Shown here in pieces: positions 59,645 through 64,000 of a stretch of 64,000 bases of DNA (its first letter is position 1; the number at the start of each line of letters is the position of its first letter). This DNA is from Acidobacteriota bacterium (lineage in GTDB: Bacteria; Acidobacteriota; Terriglobia; Bryobacterales; Bryobacteraceae), in contig JACQZR010000096.1 of NCBI GenBank assembly GCA_016213775.1, positions 44,662-108,661 of the forward strand, in the 5' to 3' direction. A program made the translations under genes and the position numbers. The notes beneath the pieces are model-generated. The model was not told where the DNA came from. It searched no databases and worked only from the letters and a program-made list of their open reading frames with translations.

Positions 59645-61582
59645 ATGGCGGAATACACTCAACAAGATCGACCAATAAAGGTCACAACAACTCTGGGTGC
59701 GGATGTGCTGCTGCTCGAGAGATTCGACGGCAAAGAGGGCATTTCGCAGCCGTTCGAGTTCCACCTGCACATGGTGTCGACGCAGAAGAACCTGAACATC
59801 GAGAGCCTGATGCGGACGCCGGTGTTACTGGAGCTGCGCATGATGGACAACAAGACCTACCGGCCGATCCACGGCATGGTGCGTAGCGCTCGCTCGATGG
59901 AACTGGACAAGAGTCTTACCACTTACCAGTTGGAGATGGTGCCATGGTTCTGGTTTCTGACGCAGAAATCGAATTGCCGTTTCTTTCTCGACAAAACGGC
60001 TCCGCAGATCCTGGAGCAGGTATTCGGCGAACATGGCGGCACGTTTCAACTGGAGCTGAACCGCGGCTATGAAAAACGCAAGTACTGCGTGCAGTATCGG
60101 GAAACGGACTACAACTTCTGCAGCCGGATGATGGAAGAAGAGGGTATCTTCTACTACTTCAAGCACGACAAGGGTTCGCACACAATGGTGTTGACGGACT
60201 CCAAGGCGGGGATAAAGCAGTGCCCGATTCAGGACAAGTTTAAGTACGCGCACCAGACGTATCCGGATGATCCCGAGGACTACGTTCAGGACGTGGCGAT
60301 GGAGCGGAATTACCGGGCCGGCAAGGTGAGTCTTGCGGAGTTTGATTTCACCAAGCAGTACGATCCATTCCTGACCAACGTGTCGGGCAAGTACGCCGAG
60401 GCCGAAAAATACGATTATCCGGGCTACCGCTGGAATGGTCCCGGGATGGACAAGTATGCCCGCGACTGGCTGGAGATGGAAGAATGGCCGACACAGTTGC
60501 TGCGCGGGATGGGCAACGCGCGCGCTTTCACTTCGGGCTACAAGTTCTCGATGTTGGAACATTTCAACGCGGCTTTGAATCAGTCGTACCTGCTGCTGGC
60601 GGTGTATCATCGCGCGGAGGGCAACAACTATCGCAGCGAGCTGGAAGAGCCATTTCACTACAGCAATACCTTTGAGGCGATCCCTTCGTCGGTGAGCTTC
60701 CGGCCGCCGAGGTTGGCCATCAAGCCGACGATCAAGGGCACGCAAACAGCGATTGTCGTGACGGATGCGCCAGGCGAAGAGATTTTTCCGGACAAATACG
60801 GACGGGTGAAGGTGAGATTCCCGTGGGATCGCGAGAAGAAGAATTCGGCCTGGATCCGTGTGTCGCAGGCATGGGCAGGGTTGAACTGGGGCTGGATCAC
60901 CATTCCTCGCGTCGGCCAGGAAGTCGTAGTCTCCTACATGGAAGGGGATCCGGACCGGCCCGTGATCAGCGGGCGCGTCTACGACGAGATGCAGCCTGTG
61001 CCATACAAGTTGCCCGATCACAAGACCGTGAGTACGTGGAAGTCGCGCAGTTCCAAGAAAGGCGGCGATAAGAACTTCAATGAAATCCGGATGGAGGATT
61101 TGAAGGGGAGCGAGCAGTTGTTCGTTCACGCCGAGTTTCAACGCGACGATCGCACAAAGAAAGAGATGCGCGAGTGGGTGGGCGCCAGCCGGCACATGAT
61201 GGTGAAGGAAGACCAGCGCGAGAAGGTGGATGGGAACAAGAGCCTTCAAGTGGGCGCAACGCAGAAGGAGAAGATCGGCGCCAAGTACTCGCTCAATGTC
61301 GGCGACGATTATCACATCAAAGTCGCGAAGAACTACGCGCTGGATGCCGGCATGGAAGTGCACATCAAGGCGGGGATGAAGGTGATCATCGAGGCCGGGA
61401 TGCAGGTATCGTTGAAAGGCCCGGGCGGGTTTGTGGATATCGGGCCGAGCGGCGTGACCATCCAGGGCACGATGGTGCTGATCAACAGTGGCGGAGCGGC
61501 GGGGAGCGGATCGGGCAGCAGTCCTGATGCGCCGGACACGCCGGATCAGGCCGACGACGGGACGAAGTTCACGAAGATGTAA
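59645..61582 (+). CDS. vgrG: T6SS spike protein VgrG (TssI)
   Basis: The 645-residue protein has the gp27-like head (VTTTLGADVLLLERFDGKEGISQPFEF, RETDYNFCSRMMEEEGIFYYFKH), the gp5 OB fold (DKYGRVKVRFPWDRE, WAGLNWGWITIPRVGQEVVVSYMEGDPDRPVI) and a beta-helix needle up to about residue 610. It ends in a short Gly/Ser/Asp tail, so there is no fused effector domain. It has GAGGG six bases upstream. No PAAR tip, adaptor or effector gene follows; the next gene is convergent and unrelated. Confidence 0.95.
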   Translation: MAEYTQQDRPIKVTTTLGADVLLLERFDGKEGISQPFEFHLHMVSTQKNLNIESLMRTPVLLELRMMDNKTYRPIHGMVRSARSMELDKSLTTYQLEMVPWFWFLTQKSNCRFFLDKTAPQILEQVFGEHGGTFQLELNRGYEKRKYCVQYRETDYNFCSRMMEEEGIFYYFKHDKGSHTMVLTDSKAGIKQCPIQDKFKYAHQTYPDDPEDYVQDVAMERNYRAGKVSLAEFDFTKQYDPFLTNVSGKYAEAEKYDYPGYRWNGPGMDKYARDWLEMEEWPTQLLRGMGNARAFTSGYKFSMLEHFNAALNQSYLLLAVYHRAEGNNYRSELEEPFHYSNTFEAIPSSVSFRPPRLAIKPTIKGTQTAIVVTDAPGEEIFPDKYGRVKVRFPWDREKKNSAWIRVSQAWAGLNWGWITIPRVGQEVVVSYMEGDPDRPVISGRVYDEMQPVPYKLPDHKTVSTWKSRSSKKGGDKNFNEIRMEDLKGSEQLFVHAEFQRDDRTKKEMREWVGASRHMMVKEDQREKVDGNKSLQVGATQKEKIGAKYSLNVGDDYHIKVAKNYALDAGMEVHIKAGMKVIIEAGMQVSLKGPGGFVDIGPSGVTIQGTMVLINSGGAAGSGSGSSPDAPDTPDQADDGTKFTKM

Positions 61583-61624
61583 GGCGGTGCCAGGGGTGTG
61601 GCCCGTGGTCACAAGTCCAGTGGC

Positions 61625-62587
61625 TCACCTCTTCTTGAGCCAGTCCGGGGAGAGGAGTTTGCGGACCTCAGGCGACGCGAGATCGGCCTTCACGATTTTA
61701 CGCGCCTTGAGGTCCATTCGCTTCTCGGGGGTTCTGCCATTCAGCTTATCGGCGAGGCTTTTTACGGCTTCGTAGCCGATGCGAAACGGGTCCTGGACGA
61801 GCATCACATCGATGGTGCCGTCCTGCAACGCTTCGATGTGGGCATCGCTGAAATCGAAGGTCACCAGCCGCACCTTGCCGTTGAGGCCACGGGATTTGAG
61901 GGCCAGCACGGCGCCGATGGAATTGGCTTCGGCGGAAGCAAACATGCCATTGAGATCGGGATGGGCGGTGAGGATGTTCTCGGCGGCTGCACGGGACTTG
62001 GCGCGGTCGGCCATGCCGTACTGGCGAGCCACCACCTGAAGGTTGGGGAACTCGGATTTCATCACGTCGTCGAAGCCGCGCTCGCGGTCCCCGGTGGAGC
62101 GCCCGCCGGGCTTGTGCATGAGCATGGCCACCTTGCCTTTGCCGTTCACCAGCGCGGCCAGTTCACGGGCCGCGGTGCGGCCGGCCTCATAGTTATCCGT
62201 AGCGACGAAGGTGACGTAATCGTCGACATCGAGTCCGGAATCGTAGACGGTGACCGGGATGCCGGCGGCCATAGCTCGGCGCACGGGGGGTACGAGCGCG
62301 GTGGAGTCGGTGGCGGAGATGGCAATGGCATCGATGTGCTGCGCCACCATCGAATCGACGATCTGGATCTGGCGAGGATGGTCCGTCTCTTCCAGGGGGC
62401 CGTTCCACTGATAGTCGACGCCGGCTTCCTTGGCGGCGGCTTCGGCGCCCGCGCGGATGGACATGAAGAAGAGGTGCGTGGTGGCTTTGGGCACGACGCC
62501 GATCACTTTCCTGCGCGGGCCGCGGCAGGAGAGCACGGGCAGCAACAGGGCGACTGCCACGAGCGTGGAAAGGATCCCCGGTTTCAT
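61625..62587 (-). CDS. Periplasmic sugar-binding lipoprotein (RbsB-like)
   Basis: The 320-residue type I substrate-binding protein has a lipoprotein signal (LLLPVLSC, Cys21). The Peripla_BP_4 fold is seen in VIGVVPKATTHLFFMSIRAGAEAAAKEAGVDY, QHIDAIAISATDSTALVPPVRRAMAAGIPVTVYDS and GMFASAEANSIGAVLAL. It should bind a sugar for an ABC importer, but no ATPase or permease gene is next to it. It follows the DUF3500 gene by 6 bases in the same operon. Confidence 0.9.
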   Translation of the reverse strand: MKPGILSTLVAVALLLPVLSCRGPRRKVIGVVPKATTHLFFMSIRAGAEAAAKEAGVDYQWNGPLEETDHPRQIQIVDSMVAQHIDAIAISATDSTALVPPVRRAMAAGIPVTVYDSGLDVDDYVTFVATDNYEAGRTAARELAALVNGKGKVAMLMHKPGGRSTGDRERGFDDVMKSEFPNLQVVARQYGMADRAKSRAAAENILTAHPDLNGMFASAEANSIGAVLALKSRGLNGKVRLVTFDFSDAHIEALQDGTIDVMLVQDPFRIGYEAVKSLADKLNGRTPEKRMDLKARKIVKADLASPEVRKLLSPDWLKKR

Positions 62588-62593
62588 CTCCGG

Positions 62594-63811
62594 TCAATTC
62601 GAGTGCGGGTGCTTGAGGTAGTGGAGCCGCAGCAGGTCCTTGCCGTAGTCGTTGCCGTTCGGCGTTCGCACTACCGTATGGATGTGATCCTTATCGGGCA
62701 TGCGTGGGTTCGCTGAGAGGTGCCGGGTACCCACGGGAAGCTGGTGGTCGAACTCGATGAGGATCACCGGGCTGTGGATGCGGTAGTAAAAAACGCTACC
62801 CGGCTCAGTGGCGCCGATCCATGCGAACCAGGTGCGGTCCAGATGGCGCTTCACTTCTTCCATTTTGACTTTGGCGTGGCCGTCATCCATGTTTCCCACG
62901 TAGCGGTGCACAAGGGCCACCAGACTCTGCTTCTGCTTGTCGTTCCAATCGGAAACCCTGGAACCCGCATAGTCGAGAACGACGTTGTCCTTGAAGGCCT
63001 CGCCGACATTGTTGTTTCCGGTCTTGGAAACCTGGATCAGCGCTTTCTTGCGCTGCTCTTCGGAGAGCGAGCGGATGAGTTCGAGCCCGCCGGCCTGCTC
63101 CTGCTGCAAAATGGAAACGCCCTTGTACTTCCCGGTGGTGGCGATCACTGGTTCGGAGCCGGTGAAGACGGGCGACATCACCACCTGGTCGCCCAGCACG
63201 AAATAGTTGACGATGAGGTGGTGGCCGTCAATCTGCCATCCCCACGGTTCCTTCTCGGATGGCGTTCCCATGACGGTGATGTGGTAGCGCCACTCCCCGT
63301 ACTGAACAAAATCGTTCTTGTTGAGTTCACCGAGCGTCTCGTTGAGCTTCATGATGTCGCGCGTCAACTGCAAACCGCGCGCGCTGAGAGAAGCTTTCAA
63401 CATGCCGAATGCCGCGTTGCGCTGCGCTTCGGACATTTCGAGAAAACTCACGCCCTGCCGTATGTAGAAATGCTGGTTCATCCACTTGCGCCACTCGGGA
63501 TCGTCTACCGGGAAGACCGTTTTCTTTCGTTGGTCCGCAGTGAGTGACGTGAGAAAGAGATCTGCGGCTTTGCGCGCCGGTTCGGTGGAAACTCCCGTGG
63601 AGCGGATAGAAAACAACCCGGTCTCCGCAGTGCCGTTGGTGGTGATGCCCTTGAAGGCCTGCGCCAGACCACGCTCTTCCGCCTGGCGCGACATTGTTGT
63701 GAAGCGTTGGAGCATGTCACCTGACTGTTGCTGGGTCCAAGCTCCGGTGCGGTGATAGAGGAGACCGATCAGGAGCGAAAAAGCAGTGACGGGCAGGAAG
63801 CGGTTTCGCAT
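62594..63811 (-). CDS. Exported DUF3500 protein
   Basis: The 405-residue protein has a signal peptide (FLPVTAFSLLIGLLYHRTGAW). The DUF3500 pattern includes SLTADQRKKTVFPVDDPEWRKWMN, YGEWRYHITVMGTPSEKEPWGWQIDGHHLIVNYFV and PVILIEFDHQLPV...HIHTVVRTPNGNDYGKDLLRLHYLKHPH near the end. The family is common in Acidobacteria and Planctomycetes and has no proven activity. Conserved His and Asp residues suggest an enzyme. It is first in a two-gene operon with the sugar-binding protein. Confidence 0.9.
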   Translation of the reverse strand: MRNRFLPVTAFSLLIGLLYHRTGAWTQQQSGDMLQRFTTMSRQAEERGLAQAFKGITTNGTAETGLFSIRSTGVSTEPARKAADLFLTSLTADQRKKTVFPVDDPEWRKWMNQHFYIRQGVSFLEMSEAQRNAAFGMLKASLSARGLQLTRDIMKLNETLGELNKNDFVQYGEWRYHITVMGTPSEKEPWGWQIDGHHLIVNYFVLGDQVVMSPVFTGSEPVIATTGKYKGVSILQQEQAGGLELIRSLSEEQRKKALIQVSKTGNNNVGEAFKDNVVLDYAGSRVSDWNDKQKQSLVALVHRYVGNMDDGHAKVKMEEVKRHLDRTWFAWIGATEPGSVFYYRIHSPVILIEFDHQLPVGTRHLSANPRMPDKDHIHTVVRTPNGNDYGKDLLRLHYLKHPHSN

Positions 63812-63865
63812 GGAGGTATCCAGTATACACTGGCTGAGTCCGAGGGCTTGTTCATAAACAAGAAA

Positions 63866-63892
63866 AGGGCCCGGCTTCTTCAGCCGGGCCCT
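63866..63892 (-). terminator. Rho-independent terminator of the SLH-domain gene
   Basis: An 11-bp perfect stem, AGGGCCCGGCT (63866-63876) and AGCCGGGCCCT (63882-63892), has a five-base loop. Reading the minus strand it is followed by TTTTCTTG, and reading the plus strand by CTTTCC. It lies 27 bases past the stop of the SLH-domain gene and upstream of the DUF3500 gene, so it separates the two minus-strand units. Confidence 0.85.
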
Positions 63893-63919
63893 CTTTCCAT
63901 TCAGTCCTTCGTTTTCTTC

Positions 63920-64000
63920 TTACGGGAAGAACGCGCGCACAAGGAACGTCATCAACTGTCCGCGGGTCAACGTCGCATCCGGCGAAAATAGCGTCGGAGA
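63920..64000 (-). CDS. C-terminal end of an S-layer-homology-domain protein (partial)
   Basis: The minus strand from the right edge reads SPTLFSPDATLTRGQLMTFLVRAFFP and a TAA stop at 63922-63920. F-x-P-x-x-x-x-T-R-G-Q and LVRA are the end of an SLH domain, which in other bacteria anchors proteins to the cell wall. Only 26 residues are in the window. A strong terminator follows directly. Confidence 0.75.
   Translation of the reverse strand, partial: SPTLFSPDATLTRGQLMTFLVRAFFP

Noticed and set aside
59645..61582. Evolved VgrG with a C-terminal effector domain
   Set aside because: After the beta-helix needle only a short Gly/Ser/Asp tail remains.

Overview
The window is a GC-rich bacterial chromosome segment. 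It probably comes from an acidobacterium of the Bryobacterales / Candidatus Solibacter type. This is inferred from gene content: an ADOP-type FtsX/MacB permease, a DUF1549/DUF1553 plus DUF1501 pair, many Tat/Sec-exported oxidoreductases, an ECF sigma factor of the Solibacter-rich type, BlaI/BlaR-TonB regulation, DUF3500 and SLH-domain proteins. No rRNA, tRNA, CRISPR array or intact transposon was seen.

Layout. 1-3651: two translationally coupled secreted proteins on the minus strand (a partial choice-of-anchor-like protein and an alpha/beta-hydrolase). 3860-4336: DinB-like protein. 4504-10065: czcCBA-type heavy-metal RND efflux operon (minus), divergent from a PhzF-family isomerase. 11103-11946: HU remnant plus an AbrB/RelE-type toxin-antitoxin pair. 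12018-16878: large unknown exported protein and an ADOP permease. 17080-24536: two divergent molybdopterin oxidoreductase modules (catalytic plus Fe-S subunit each) around a 560-bp control region, with no membrane anchor gene. 24608-28746: GNAT acetyltransferase and the DUF1549/1553-DUF1501 pair. 28828-35016: surface-polysaccharide genes (ABC-2 permease, GT4, ArnT-like GT, asparagine synthase) interrupted by an antiparallel coiled-coil repeat gene. 35087-40118: BON, PPC-repeat, OsmC, ECF sigma, DJ-1/PfpI and Tat-exported DapA-like genes. 40196-40877: DUF433 antitoxin with a frameshifted toxin. 41064-46476: two-component system, sialate O-acetylesterase, BlaR-TonB sensor and BlaI repressor. 47095-47733: a thioredoxin-fold, deiodinase-like gene with an in-frame TGA followed by a SECIS-like hairpin, read here as a selenoprotein. 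48041-61582: type VI secretion cluster tssB-tssC-hcp-tagJ-tssA-tssE-tssF-tssG-tssH-vgrG. 61625-63811: sugar-binding lipoprotein and DUF3500 protein. 63920-64000: C-terminus of an SLH-domain protein.

The most notable points are the apparent selenocysteine gene, the Fe-S subunit at 20253-21176 that has lost exactly the ligand set of one [4Fe-4S] cluster, and a T6SS cluster that carries sheath, tube, most baseplate parts, ATPase and spike but no tssJ, tssK, tssL or tssM. Gene starts were set by ribosome-binding sites, signal peptides or family constraints where possible; many family names rest on motif recognition without a database search.
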